DNA from: Atherix ibis
Lineage: Eukaryota; Arthropoda; Insecta; Diptera; Athericidae
Assembly: GCA_958298945.1 (NCBI GenBank)
Contig: OY282610.1
Location: 45,639,667-45,703,666 of the forward strand
DNA: 64,000 bases
Direction of reading: 5' to 3'
Shown here: piece after piece, positions 1-11,690 of the stretch
Layout: every line of letters starts with the position of its first letter
Numbering within the stretch: the stretch's first letter is position 1
The notes under the pieces: model-generated
What the model saw: the letters and a program-made list of their open reading frames with translations, nothing else
The model's database searches: none
Told to the model about the DNA's origin: nothing
Translations under genes and position numbers: made by a program

Positions 1-465
1 TCTTTATAGGGCTTCTTTCATTATGGGGCTTGTAGATAGAACAATTCCTTCTTCAGTATACGGTTTAAAAATTGTACTTGAAAATGGAAAATAAAAGTAA
101 GTGAACGTATGTCTCTCAACATAACTTTTGCTCTTTATTGTGAATCATATCATCTCATATATCTTAATGATAGTGCCATACCACAAAATACTGAAACTAA
201 GCATATCAATTTCCATCGAATTCGATTTTTTCAGTCCAAACTATGAGTACTTCTTAAAATTGTCGCTTCTTCCTTTTCTGTTATAGTCCATTATGCTCGT
301 GATTAGATTGTTTCTCGTTATAAAAGGTTTCATTCCCATTTTCCCAATCATAATTATCCTGTTGTTCCACTTTCTTTTCTATAAAAACTCATCAACGATA
401 TAAACATAATTGAAAACATAATTTGTTAAAATACTAACTTCTAATTTATATTTACATACGATGAT
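1..465. other. AT-rich non-coding stretch
   Basis: No reading frame of note and no recognisable repeat; it ends at the terminal repeat of the mariner remnant that follows. Confidence 0.4.
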
Positions 466-1574
466 AGTCTGATAAGTCAGTGATAAATGTAAAAAATAAA
501 GCTAATCTCAGAAAATAAATACTCTTTTTATCATTTGGTATTCTTAAGAAGATAATGTATAAAATCTCATAAATATTTGTTTCTTAGTTGAGTTTTGACA
601 GCCATTAAAAATAGATATGATTTGTGTTCTTTTACTGATATAGTAAAAAGACAATTTTATCTTTTAAAGGAAAAAAATCATATTAAAGCAATGTCAGGCT
701 TTAAAAGTATAATAGAGACTCCTCACCATCTCATATATTAATTCAGAGGTATTTTGCTGAATTTCGTTATTAATGTATAAGAAAAAATAATGCTGGTGGA
801 TATTCTCTTTAAGTTATCATCGAAGAAATAATTAACTTTTGGTATAAGAAAGGTACCGGCGATATTGTTGCTGCGTTTGCTAACACATGATGAAAAACGT
901 GTTTGTATAACATCTTAAATGGTCTGTTTAGACATTTTTAAGCGTAATATAATTACATTTTTATATCTATTCATAACTGTTTCTTAAAGTTGGATTCACC
1001 ATTGCACACCAGGAATCAAGGGTTAGTCAAAACAATAGACTTCTACTAGCGAACGTGCAGCAAAGATGGCAAAAACAGTTTCTTCCATAGGAAAGGTAAT
1101 ATTATTCGAATATCTTGAAAAAGGAAAAAAGGTTAAAGGACAGACAGTATTATACAACATTACTAGACTAGTTGGCTAATTAAATTAATACAAAAAGATA
1201 GCTTTTGGCAAAGAGAAAAGTTATTTTTCATCATGACAATGCATCAGTACATTCATCAAAAATTAGTGGAATCACGTTATGAATAACTTTCTCCCTCCAT
1301 ATTCTCGAGATTTGCCATTCTGTGACTCTTTTCTATTTCCAAACATGAAGAAATGGCTTGGTGGAAATAAGTTTGGTCCAAAGTCTGAACTTATAGCCAA
1401 AACAAAAGCCTATTTTGTAGAGTTAAAAGAAATCGTTATACATAAATGGCATAAAGTTATTAGAATATCATTGAATGAAGCGTATCAATCTAATAGAAGA
1501 CTATGTTGAAAAATAAATAAATTTTTGTTGAAAAAATTAATTCTTTATTTTATTTATCACTGACTTATCAGACT
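466..1574 (+). mobile_element. Degenerate mariner element with GATAAGTCAGTGAT-type ends
   Basis: The terminal inverted repeats read AGTCTGATAAGTCAGTGATA at the left and the reverse complement at the right, about 1.1 kb apart, the size expected of a mariner. The second half holds a decayed transposase on the plus strand. A second element with matching ends lies near 60473-61604 and a right-end fragment near 14100-14430, so this is a small family within the window. Coordinates rest on matching the two terminal repeats by eye and may be off by a few bases. Confidence 0.75.
1060..1530 (+). pseudogene. mariner transposase remnant
   Basis: Pieces of a mariner (IS630/Tc1/mariner) D,D34D transposase are recognisable in shifting frames. 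KTVSSIGKV and EYLEKGKKVKGQ match the strand region after the first catalytic aspartate, HHDNASVHSS is the second catalytic motif, and a downstream frame reads PYSRDLPFCDSFLFPNMKKWLGG, where the usual SPDLAPSD has SRDLPFCD. The first catalytic segment and the whole N-terminal DNA-binding half are not recognisable. Several frame changes show that it cannot be expressed. Its wording is closest to the three mariner copies at 23278, 38817 and 48557, so it is an older relative of them. Confidence 0.75.
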
Positions 1575-1971
1575 GTTTTCGTATGTACAAGCGACCAGAT
1601 GAAATATGAATGGATTATTATTTCCTATAACCCTATATATTTATAAATCTTTTGTGATGAATTTACCTGTAATAAAATTCTCAGAAATTGTTATTTGTTA
1701 TAAGAATATTGTTCTTTATTTTATTCTGGTCTTCGTTCAAGGTCTGAGCGATCTACTGCTCAGCAATTTAGAAGCAATTTTCTTCAATAATAGTTGACAA
1801 AAATACAGTAAATTTTTCAGTATTCGTTTTATGAATTTTATACTCTGTTATGGCAGTCCTGATAAAGTGGTCATATCCGAAGGTGTGATCGTCATTTAGA
1901 GTTCCGTTGCCCTGGATTTATTGGTAAAAACAGACAAGTGGAATGAAGATGGAGACAATAGATGTCCAACA
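1575..1971. other. Non-coding spacer
   Basis: AT-rich and without a supported gene; the last 130 bases (about 1845-1971) are richer in GC than the surroundings but match nothing I recognise. Confidence 0.35.
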
Positions 1972-2827
1972 TACGAGGTCTGTTGAAAAAGTATCGCGAA
2001 TTTTGAATTTCCGCGGTTTACGTATATTCGATTTTCGATTTTTTTTGTGAAGTTATGTTGGTACTCATGTTTCTCACTTATGCCGATAAGTTTGGCCATT
2101 TTGAATGTTCAGTTAATTTTTGACAGCTGCTTTGCTTGCACGTGTTTCGGCTCGTTTTCAATTTTTGCCCATTCCAAAAAATGGATCAAAAAATCTGTTT
2201 CGGGAACAAGATAAATTCATAAGGGGGCAGATCTGGGGAATGCGGTGGCTGCGGCATTATTACTGTATTTTTTTTGGCACATGTAACGATGCGTGAGCAG
2301 GAGCGCTATCATGGTGCAAAAGCCAATTTTTGTTCTCCCACAAATCCGGGCGTTTCTGGCGGATTGCTTCGCGCAACTACCGCATAACTTGCAAGTAATA
2401 TTCCTTATTGACCGTTCTAACCTGTGGCAAGAACTCATGATACACCACGCCCCTGCAATCGAAGAAAACTGTAAGCAAAACCTTCACATTCGACCGAAAT
2501 TGGCGCTCTTTTTTCGGTCTTGGCTAGTGCGGCAGCTTCCATTGCGATGATTTAGGTTTGGTTCCTACGTCATAACCATAAACCTATGATTCGTCACGAG
2601 TTATGACCCTCTGGAACAAATTTGGATCGTCGCGGACAGAGTCCAACAGCTCCTTAGCCATGTTAATGCTGTTTTTGGACGAAAATGGGCAAAAACGAAG
2701 ACCGCCAAAACACGTGCAAGCAAAGCAGCTGTCAAAAATTAACTGAACATTCAAAATGGCCGAGCTTGTCGGCATAACTGAGAGACATGAGTAGCAACAT
2801 TGCGATACTTTTTGAACAGACCTCGTA
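1972..2827 (-). mobile_element. Internally deleted mariner derivative with long inverted termini
   Basis: The element begins TACGAGGTCTGTTGAAAAAG and ends with the reverse complement next to TA. Beyond the short mariner-type ends, the two termini stay inverted copies of each other for roughly 170-200 bases (compare 2085-2190 with the reverse complement of 2670-2770), although the right arm has lost a block near its tip. Between the arms, on the minus strand, are pieces of a mariner transposase: NMAKELLDSVRDDPNLFQRV followed by TRDES (first catalytic region), and further on the HHD-type second motif. The N-terminal helix-turn-helix half is absent. The same architecture occurs at 15053-15945, so it moved as a non-autonomous derivative rather than arising twice. 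Confidence 0.75.
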
Positions 2828-3639
2828 GATGCTCGGAAGAGAGATAAAGGAAATAAAAAAATAAAATTAAATGCAAAATTTCCTTAATTAATTTATTGAG
2901 TAAAAATCCTAAGTAAGAGAGTAAAAATATCCTTTCTATATTAAATTTATAAAAACATAGAACAACTCACAGATTATGGGAGAGAAAAATTCTTTAAAGT
3001 CCATTATTCAAATTATAATAGAGGAATTTTCTACCCCAACATCGTTATTGCATAAATAAATATAATAAATATATACAATATATGAAAAAAATTAATTTAA
3101 ATATGTGATTTTATTAAAAAATACTCGTATTTGACAAATAAACGATATTTTTATTGAGCTGTCCGTTTGCGATCCTGTACCCTACCTGAATAGTACGTCA
3201 GGACACTATCCAACTTTCACCCAGAAGTGTAGTAAACACCCAGGTTACTCTCATCTTCTTTGCTGCCTTCTATCCTCCATAACATCGTTTCTTTGTTTTT
3301 TTTTCTCCATTACTGGTTTTTTTTATTAATTGTTTTCGAGCGTTTTCCCCATGATCGTAAATAATATTTTTTTCTGTCAGTTTCCAATCAAATTTTAATT
3401 TTTTTTTATCTAAATCAATTTACTCTTCAAAACTAACTTAAATGTAATTTCGTAAAGGACCTCCCCCGCACCAACTCATACAATTTATTTAATGGTACAA
3501 ATTGGATTTTTTAAAATAATACTAAGTAATTCTGGTGAATTATAAGTGGTATACGTATACCGTAGGTTAGTTAATGTTGTACTATTTTGTATACGACTCT
3601 ATATTGATGAGGATCTATCCATTCAACTTTATTATTATC
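2828..3639. other. Non-coding AT-rich region
   Basis: No gene seen. A GC-richer patch at about 3155-3285 resembles neither a transposase nor an RT in any frame I could read. Confidence 0.35.
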
Positions 3640-4260
3640 AACGATAAAAAAAGCACTGAAAGCCGTCGCTCCACCGAAGGCAGGGTCTATCTCATCTTCT
3701 GAGACCATAAATGGAGCCACTGTAGACTTTTCGGGTAGGATCTTTCTCATCCATATGGCTTACGTGTCCAGACCAGCGCAGTCGATTGAGCCTAATGTTA
3801 TCCACAGCTGGTACCCGGATCTCATCATTAAATAGGCTCCTTAATTATCCATCCTGGCGTAGGGGGCCAAAAATTACCTAAAGGTTCCTCTTCTCAAACA
3901 CGGACAAGAATTCGCAATAGTTTTCGCTAAGACCCCAAGTTTTCGCAGAATTTTTTAGGCGAATGGGGCTATTCTTCCTAGCAAGAAAGCGGAGAATATC
4001 CTAAAGATGATACTCAGCAACAAACTCCCCTCCTATTTTCACGATAATTCTCTATGCGTAACCTCTATCCCTGAGAATATAACATGTCCCAGTATACAGC
4101 ATTCTTCTTTTCTGTTGGTCGCTTGCAGTCCTCATCAAACCAGCCGTTCCGACCCTCTTTGCGGTTAGGGCCCAGTACTTTTTCGACCGATATTGCCCTT
4201 AAGGTCTTTCCAGACCATGTATAAGACTTGAGGTATAAATCTGGACTCGCAAAAACTAAC
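3640..4260 (-). pseudogene. LINE 3' fragment (C-terminal pol region)
   Basis: On the minus strand a frame reads SGHVSHMDEKDPTRKVYSGS and then IYGLRR, followed after a stop by DRPCLRW. This is the usual 'LRW-GH--RMD...RKV...G-R--GRP-LRW' tail found at the C-terminus of several non-LTR retrotransposon polyproteins. The region is GC-richer than its flanks, has many stops and lacks the RT catalytic core, so it is a 5'-truncated and decayed copy. Related copies lie at 7990-8480 (minus) and 47757-47960 (minus). Clade assignment (RTE-, I- or CR1-like) is not possible from this part alone. Confidence 0.6.
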
Positions 4261-7199
4261 GTTCAAAAGACTAAAAATACCACAAATTATTTTTTCCAAA
4301 ACTTTCATATATTGAACAAATATTTCCTTTCTAGTATATTATAGAAAAACTTTCCATTGAAAAATTTTCTTCTACTTATTCTATCTGCGTATTAATTTGA
4401 TCCTTTTTGTGGAAGCACTCTCGTTGATATAAAAATATAATGGCTTGAAAATCTCTTAAGAACTGAAATGATTCCCATGAGATGGAAACATTTTCTAAAG
4501 ATTTTAGAGGAGAATTTTTACTTTTACAAAAATTTACTTAGACAAGCTTATCTACTTCAGGGAGATTATTTCAATAACTGAAGAGATCTCTGGATATTTG
4601 AAAAGTTGCTAAGGGAGAGGCCGAAGAGTTTTCTGTAATATTTTTTCTATACAATTATTAGAAAATCTGCTCATTACAAAATATCCGCAATAGATATCTA
4701 TTAATATTTAATAAAAATGCTATTATCTATATGCTCGTTTGATTTGCCCTTTAAATTTTATTGCTGAATAATTTAATTTTCTTAAAACTTATTGCTTATA
4801 TTCCTTAAATAAATTTAAGAGTTTTTTGTTTGGTTCTTTTTTAACTTGTAATATAATCAACATATTGTTTATAGAATTAATATTTTTCTATTGAAGATAA
4901 AACAAGTTCCAGATAATTTTACTGTTCAAATAGTAGTGAAAAGGGACCAAAAATAAAAAGTAAAATTAAAAAGAAATCAAATATATTTTTTTCCATATTA
5001 TACAAAATGTCAGTGTTAAAATTCAATATTATTCTATTTGTCTAAACTACCCACTACACTGTCTATTGATTTACTAAATATTGAATTTAGCACTTGAATA
5101 TTTCTGTTTATATTGAATATTTTCAAAATCGATAGTCCCTGCTTGGGGTTTGGGTGGGGGGGAAGATGGGAGTAGTATTTGAAATGATATAAATACTATA
5201 AAAACTTCGCTGATACATATTGCTCCACATGTATCTACACGTAAGAACAGATTTTCTAGCAAGATGGCAATACGAAAAGTCCTTACCACCTCCGATTGGC
5301 CAAAAAAAGGAAAGTTATGCGTCGAAATGAATAATGGTGCTAGAAGTAGTATTAGAGACATGGCAAATAAAATTGAATGATTGAGAACCGTAAAAATTTT
5401 CGTGTCCGCTTCTATTACCAGTTAACATCTCGGAAATTCGATCCATAAAACTTTGTTTCTGCTATGCGGAAATCCACCATCGTTCTCGTATAGCAGAGAT
5501 TGTACAATATTACATATATAAAAAAGGATCCATGACAAAATGAAATCATTAAATCCTTTGTTCCCTATCGATACGGAAAACTATCAATTTTTCCTTACAT
5601 CTTTCCGACAGACTCTTTTTTACACGTACATGCACCGCAAAATGGGTAAAAAATTTAACCACGACGACAAAATTACGTGAAGAATGGTAGCTGCTGCATT
5701 AGAAATGCCACATTTTTCTAGATTTTGTACTTTCTTTTATCAAACCACTTCCTTTTTGGATAAGGGCAAAAAATAAAATGATGGAAAAAATAAATATTCT
5801 TATATGGAAGGTGAACGCTTCTTGTTACGTCTCGATAGAAGGTGACATGTTCAAAGGTGCAAGAAATTATTGTCCTGGAACAAATTCACTCATACGATAG
5901 CAATTGACATTTAATGTACGCTAGTTTCGATCGAAAATAAAATTGTTCAATATTTAAAAGAATTTTCTGTGCATTTTTATCATTCGTTACTATTCTCACT
6001 TCCAATTTCCAGCGAATCTTCTCATTGTGGCTGTTGCACAATTTTTACAAAATCGAAGAGTACTTATGCTACTTGGTACACATGAATGAATATATAAATA
6101 CATATATATCTATATGTTTGAAAGTCTAATAAAAAAGATAGTAAATAATAGAATTAGAACGAACGCTGAAATTCCACAATGCTACCAAGAAGAACATGAT
6201 GGAAAATGGTAAAAATGTATTTTTTGCTGTTCAAACCATATTGTAGTATGAGCGAAAATGAAAATTGCACAAGAAAGTGAATAAAAAATAAAAACTAATA
6301 GTTATAATAATAATAAAGAAGAAAGAAAAACCGAACAACCCTTAAATGGTAGAGTACAATTTTTTCTCTCTCTACTTTAAAAATGTGTATATTTTTCTCT
6401 ACATAAAATTTACACAAACGAACATGATAACATTTTAGCATTAATTTTGATTTTTATTTTCTAAAAAAAAACACGTGCACACATAAAACCAAAAAGAATA
6501 TTCTGAGACGAAATTAGGGTCTATCTACCCCCATCCTATAGATGCTTTTTTCAAAGGTTATATTCACAGTCAAAAATTTTCTCAATACGAACAAAAGGGA
6601 TTGAAACTTGTTAGCATTCACAAGCAAGTTTACACAGTTTAATAAAATTATCGAAATTTTAAATTTAATTTGACTACTTTACATATTTATGAATGCAAAT
6701 GTTAAAAATATATGTAGAAAATTTAACCTTTACAACAAATAAGTAAATGTGAAAAAAAATTTTAATACTTGATTGGATACAATTAAATATGCTTTCTCTT
6801 ATTTGGTAAATTTTGCAGCAGGTGGAAAAGGAAGAAATTTCCTTTTTGTAGAAATTCTTTCAGTGGAAAAATATTTCAAATGATCTTGTTGTCGAGAAGA
6901 GAAGAATAAATATTTCATATGTACTTGACTTAATTAAAATTGCTTATTTAAATGAAAAAAGGGGGTTCGTAATCCTTTTAAGATTATGCATTATTTGTAA
7001 ATAAATTTCGCATTAAATGTGAAGAGTAAGTGTATAAGGTTGTATGGAAATAAATTCAAATTTCCTTACTAATAATGTGCGAAAAATTCAATTAGTAATT
7101 TTTTAAAATATATAATCTTCTAAATAAAGGATTTTTTTGTTTATTTTCCTTTTAACATTCCTTTCGGAATATAGGTACCTTTTTATAATGTTATGCTAA
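4261..7199. other. Long AT-rich non-coding region
   Basis: About 2.9 kb with no supported gene. The longest open frame (95 codons, minus strand, 5074-5361) has low-complexity hydrophobic composition, no homology I recognise and no splice context, and is probably chance. Confidence 0.5.
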
Positions 7200-7390
7200 T
7201 TATTTATGCTACTGGTTAAATTTCGTGCAATTTTTGGTGCGGTGCCATGCTTCGTTCAATACGAGTAGAGGCCATTATCTCCATTTTGGGTTGTTATCCT
7301 TGACCAATTCTAGTGTTTATCCGCGATTGGTTTTTCTTTCCAAAAGCTGGTATTGATATTTTCATGTTTCTGATGACAGACGGCTTCTCA
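7200..7390 (-). repeat. Dispersed repeat family 'GCAC-GCAC', copy 1
   Basis: Read on the minus strand this stretch carries GAACGAAGCATGGCACCGCA close to a TGCACGAAA block, in the same order as copies near 24520-24800, 54250-54470 and 56385-56560 on the plus strand. No coding capacity or terminal repeat was seen; it could be a MITE or the end of a larger element. Confidence 0.55.
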
Positions 7391-7989
7391 GGTTTTTCTT
7401 CCGCACTTTTTTTTTTTATAAAGAAAGGATAATGGGATAAGGAAATTAAAGTAATTTTTTTTAGTATGGGATGTAGTAAAACAACCCATTGAATGGTAGT
7501 AGTCGACTGTGCTTTAGGCTAAGTTATTAGCTGGATCGGATTAAAAAAGGCTTTTTAGGCTAAGTTATTATTATTATTGTAGCGGTCAAATAAGATTTAT
7601 TTGTAGTACTAAATATTTTTAAATATTTTCTAAGCATAGGAAAACTTAGTATTATTTTGGTTTTTTATTAAAATTTCTAGGATGTAGTTAATAATTTTAA
7701 TTTACAAAACTAGAAATTTGAAAAATACGATCAAATTACCAACAAATTATGGTTGGTAAATTTGAGGTATAAATCCAGCGCTATAACCAGGAGTCCGGTC
7801 CAGTTCTACTCAATCAGAGAAATCCAGACGTCCCAGTTTCACGATGCAGTCTTCCAGTTCGATACACCCAGCATGCTTTTATCACCAGTCGTGACTTAAG
7901 AATAAATATAAATGGCATCTTCCTTAATTAGGATGTTAACCTTCATATTTATCCTTGAGTTACGAATCACAGTTTACCAGCGCCAGGTT
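7391..7989. other. Non-coding, with a short direct repeat
   Basis: The phrase TTTAGGCTAAGTTATTA occurs twice (about 7511 and 7556), and TTTAGGCTAG recurs near 8550. No gene was found. Confidence 0.35.
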
Positions 7990-8480
7990 AAAGAGAACGC
8001 ACGAAAGTCCGTCTCCTTATCGGCGATCATTGTTGATGCTAAATGACTCTGAAAGTGATTCGACTACTTTTAAAGAATAATCACTAGTAATTTTCATCAT
8101 CGTCATTAATAGCTCGCTTTGTGAATCAACGCACCTCATCCGTCTCAGTTTTGTATTACCACTTTGAAAGAAGGGCCTACCTGAGCTTCTGGTGGAACCA
8201 TTAATAATGCCAATGTAGACTTTCTGAATTTTTAGGATTTTCCTCATTTATACGGACTATATTCAGTCCACTATAGTCGATTGAGCTTCATTTTAGCCAT
8301 ACTTAAGTAGTCGTTCTACTAAGACTCCAGATCCCGTTATTAAAAAGGCTCTGGAATGGTCCATTGTCATCAAAAATTCTACAAAAGGTCCTCCTCTCGA
8401 ATCTGGCTATGAATTGGGAATAGTTTCTACTAAGGCCAGCGGTTTTGGAAGAAGAACTCAAATTTCGGAAAAAGGACTCT
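7990..8480 (-). pseudogene. LINE 3' fragment, second copy
   Basis: The minus-strand frame MRKILKIQKVYIGIINGSTR continues into SSGRP, matching the RKV-x-x-G-R-x-x-GRP tail of non-LTR pol proteins also seen at 3640-4260. Flanking DNA (about 8250-8480) aligns with 3750-3960: both carry the 'CAGTCGATTGAGC' phrase followed by similar text. The copy is truncated and full of stops. Confidence 0.6.
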
Positions 8481-8739
8481 TGTACGGTAGCGGCATCAAT
8501 TTATTTTTGAAATATTCGGGCGAAATAGCCTAGGTTGATTAAAATAGGCTCTGTTTAGGCTAGCGAAAATAATTTTTTAATACTTTTTTATTGGCAGCGC
8601 ATCTTACCTCCAGATAGAAGAATAATTTTACGCTTTCGAAACTAAATTTTCCTATCTGTATACGTTTAAAGCATATTAGTTTATTTTGTATGGCACATTC
8701 CCGCAAGGAGCCTCTTTTGGGAATAATCGCTGCAAACAT

Positions 8740-9420
8740 GCCTACCAAGGAATTTACAAGCTCATTGAGTGGAGAGTACCGACCAAGCGCTCCTTATAAA
8801 AAAAACTGGTTCCACGGTAGTCAGGTGCCCCGCGGTGTAAAACACACTGTGCTTGATTAGAAATATGAGGTACTTTTGGCTGAGGTTTAATACCAACATC
8901 GTGAGTACAGTCTTAGAAGTGGTGGTAAGGGATCCCAGGATCCCGAGTACTATCACTATAGATATTAGTAGAAGTTTACGTAGGCCTTACTGGAAACACT
9001 GAGGCTAACTAGCTCTGTTGTGAATGGAGCTGGTCAGGGATGGGACCAGATGGAATCTTAAGTTATGGCGAACTGAAGGCTAGACGAGATCGCTTACAGC
9101 AGATGAATTGACGGCTGGTTTGATTGATTGCTTCATGCATAGAATAAGATGCAGGTTTTGTTGGAATCTAACGCCACTTGCCATAAGAAGGAGACAGAAT
9201 GCGGCTTATGAAAAAGAGCGGTGGTGAAAGAGTGATCAGGAGTGCAGGTTTTTGAAATGCTGATAATGGTAGAGTTGGTGGCTAAGTCTACTTTCCATTA
9301 GCGGAAAATGGAAGGAGTTCACGAGTAGGAGTGAAAGATTTGGAAGAGTTCGACTGCATGAGGCAATTTAAGCAATCAATAAAGAGGAGGTGAAAATGCA
9401 AAATAAGCACGCTGAATGAA
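8740..9420 (-). pseudogene. LINE-derived repeat, copy 1
   Basis: On the minus strand a frame reads MIVLGILGSLTTTSKTVLTM and then LVLNLSQKYLIFLIKHSVF. This resembles the conserved tail of some LINE pols (a V-I-P-V-V-x-G-x-L-G motif followed by LLGTARI), though it is weak. Nucleotide-level relatives are at 9590-10310 and at 14745-16330, sharing blocks such as GTGCTATCACTA/GAGTACTATCACT and TTTCATGCATAGAA(C/T)AA. No full-length frame exists. It could instead be a fragment of another class of retroelement. Confidence 0.45.
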
Positions 9421-9589
9421 ACTCTATGGATCTAGTCAGTTCAGCTGGCAAAATACATTATTTTTCCTTAATTACACCATGCAGTGGGGTACTTCTGAAA
9501 GAACTATCAAATAATACTACAACTGCCTCTAGTTTTTGGTGAACTCGCATACCTGAGCTGGCATAGCATTTTCTGGAATTTAGAAAGCT

Positions 9590-10310
9590 CTGTCCTATTA
9601 CTTTATGAGTGGGAGTACCTACACATTTACTATTAAACCAAAAACTGGATCACGGGGGTCGGGTGCCTCATGGCGGTTGGTGACACCGTGTCCTGCCAAG
9701 ATTAGGTGTTTTGTGGACGAAATGTGTTGGCTGTGGTTGATACCCACCTCACGAGCATAGTCTTTAGATTAGTATAGAGATACAACAGTACTTCCGAGTA
9801 CTATCACTGTAGATGATAGTAAAGGCTTAGATAGGTCTTGCTTCCAGCGGTTAGAGTGGATAGCTTGAACTGGTTATTGAATGTTAGTGGCCAAGTGGAA
9901 GCTCAAAAGAAGGTGAATAGAAAAAAAGATGAGGGGACTACTGGATGAGACTACAATTATTTCATGTATAGAACAAAAAGACAGGTTTGTGAGTGTAAAA
10001 ACGTAAATGGTAGATTTGTAAAAGCTGGAGCAACATACAATAAAGAAAGAACCGGATTATGTTCAAAGAGTGAGAGGAATGATGTTCGATTGCATGAAGT
10101 ATGAGTAGTTAGAGCAATGGTTAAAGAGAAATCTAGAGATTTGGTGAATGTTGGACATGAGCAAAGTGGGAGCAGATGTTACCACATGGATCTTATCGGC
10201 TGGGCTAGCGAAATTCAGAATCAGTACAAGTCTGTGTGCGCTGATTGGGCGTATCCAAATTTCTATGGTCCTATAGACAACTCGTGGTATGGTACCTAGC
10301 GACATGTATG
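9590..10310 (-). pseudogene. LINE-derived repeat, copy 2
   Basis: It aligns with the repeat at 8740-9420: an AAACTGGATCACGG block with a nearby GTCGGGTGCC, then CCGAGTACTATCACTGTAGA, then TTTCATGTATAGAACAAAAA, in the same order and spacing. The last part (10180-10310) extends beyond copy 1 and has a minus-strand frame GTIPRVVYRTIEIWIRPISA without a recognised domain. The copy is decayed. Confidence 0.5.
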
Positions 10311-11039
10311 CCATATAAAACAACCATATTTAACTATCTTTAATATCGAAATTTAAAGATTTTAAAAAAAATTAATAAAAATGTTCATGTACACATATGG
10401 TTTTGGAAACAATCTATTTTAGGTGGTCATCCAGTTTTCAAATAAAATAAGGATCAATATGTTTTATGCAATAAATTAGTCGATTGTATAAATATCAAAG
10501 AATTGAAACACAAGGTAACTTATTCCTTAATATCAGGTCATTGTATCATTAATAAGGGCAAATAGCTATTGGTCAGATTAAGAGTTAGGAAAAATCATAG
10601 TGAAAAGTATTTAAACGATTATTTAGACTAAAAAAAATTAAGATAAATAAAGTAGAAGGCCTCGTTACCCTTTATTATAATCATAGTTTGCTAAATTGGT
10701 ATTAATTTTATAATACTTTTAACACCATAGTTAACAGGAACTTTACCAAAATCATTGCCTTGCAAACTTTCTATCGATTTTCCCAGTGCTTGTGAAGTTA
10801 TTTATTTTCAACTTTCAGGAGGCTTTACTCAAAGTTCCTGTTCGTATATAGAATTCTTTGACTTTGCATTTTGGCCAAACTTATGGTTTAAATATTCAAT
10901 GTTAGAAGGATTTGGTAACTGTTGGGGATCTTTATTAACCTTTCCAAAGATCCTCAAATCTTTTACTTCTGTGAAAAATGATTAGGTACAGGTAAAAAGT
11001 GTGCTCAAAGCTATTGTTATAATAATAATAAAAAAACTA
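10311..11039. other. Non-coding spacer
   Basis: AT-rich. A 76-codon frame at 10755-10985 has no recognisable features and no supporting context. Confidence 0.4.
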
Positions 11040-11690
11040 TGATGGATCGAATTTTCATCTCCGAAGCCTCGACTAAAGGGAATGAAATTGACCTATTTTT
11101 TAAACGGAAGGTGACTGGGGATGAGAAATGGGTTACATACGACCATATTGTGTAGAAATGATTATGGTCAAAGTGCGGTAAATTGACTCAAAATGGTAGT
11201 CAAATCAGGACTAATGGCCAGGAAGTTTTGGCTGTGCATTTGGTGAGACTAGAAATGAATCATCTACTATTAGGTGCTTCCAAACACTAAATTCGGGACT
11301 CTACTGTAAAAAAATTGGACCATTTGAAGGTAGCGATTGACTAGAAGCGACCAAAATTGGCCAACAGGAGAGTTGTTATGTTCCATCAGAACTACGCTTG
11401 GACACACGCCTCTATAGTAAGTTGCCGGAAACTCCTAGAGCTTAGTAGGACAATCCGAGAGCTCAGTTTTGATATATCCACCTTATAGTCCGGACCTGAC
11501 ACCAAGCGATTACCATCTTATTTTATCATTACAAAACTTCCTTAGTGATAAGAAATTGGTATCAAGAGAAGACTGTGAATATTGCTTAGTCGAGTTTTTC
11601 GCCAATAGGGACCAGCGTTTCTATAAAAGAGTTACCTTCAAAGTCACATTTAAAATAACAATAAATTATAAAATAAAACGATGTTAAAAA
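11040..11690 (+). pseudogene. mariner transposase remnant, catalytic half
   Basis: A plus-strand series of frames carries VTGDEKWVTYDH (first catalytic aspartate, from 11111), then MFHQNYAWTHASIV where HQDNARPHT is usual (the aspartate position reads Asn), then YPPYSPDLTPSDYHL with LQNFLSDKKLVSREDCEY (third catalytic aspartate, 11469 onward). Stops and shifts separate them. The LQNFL and REDCE wording differs from the KKWLGG type elsewhere in the window, so this is a separate mariner lineage. The N-terminal half was not found and no terminal repeats were assigned. Confidence 0.75.

Noticed and set aside
5074..5361. 95-codon minus-strand frame with hydrophobic N-terminus
   Set aside because: No domain, no splice signals, low-complexity composition, and located in AT-rich non-coding DNA; chance is the simplest explanation.
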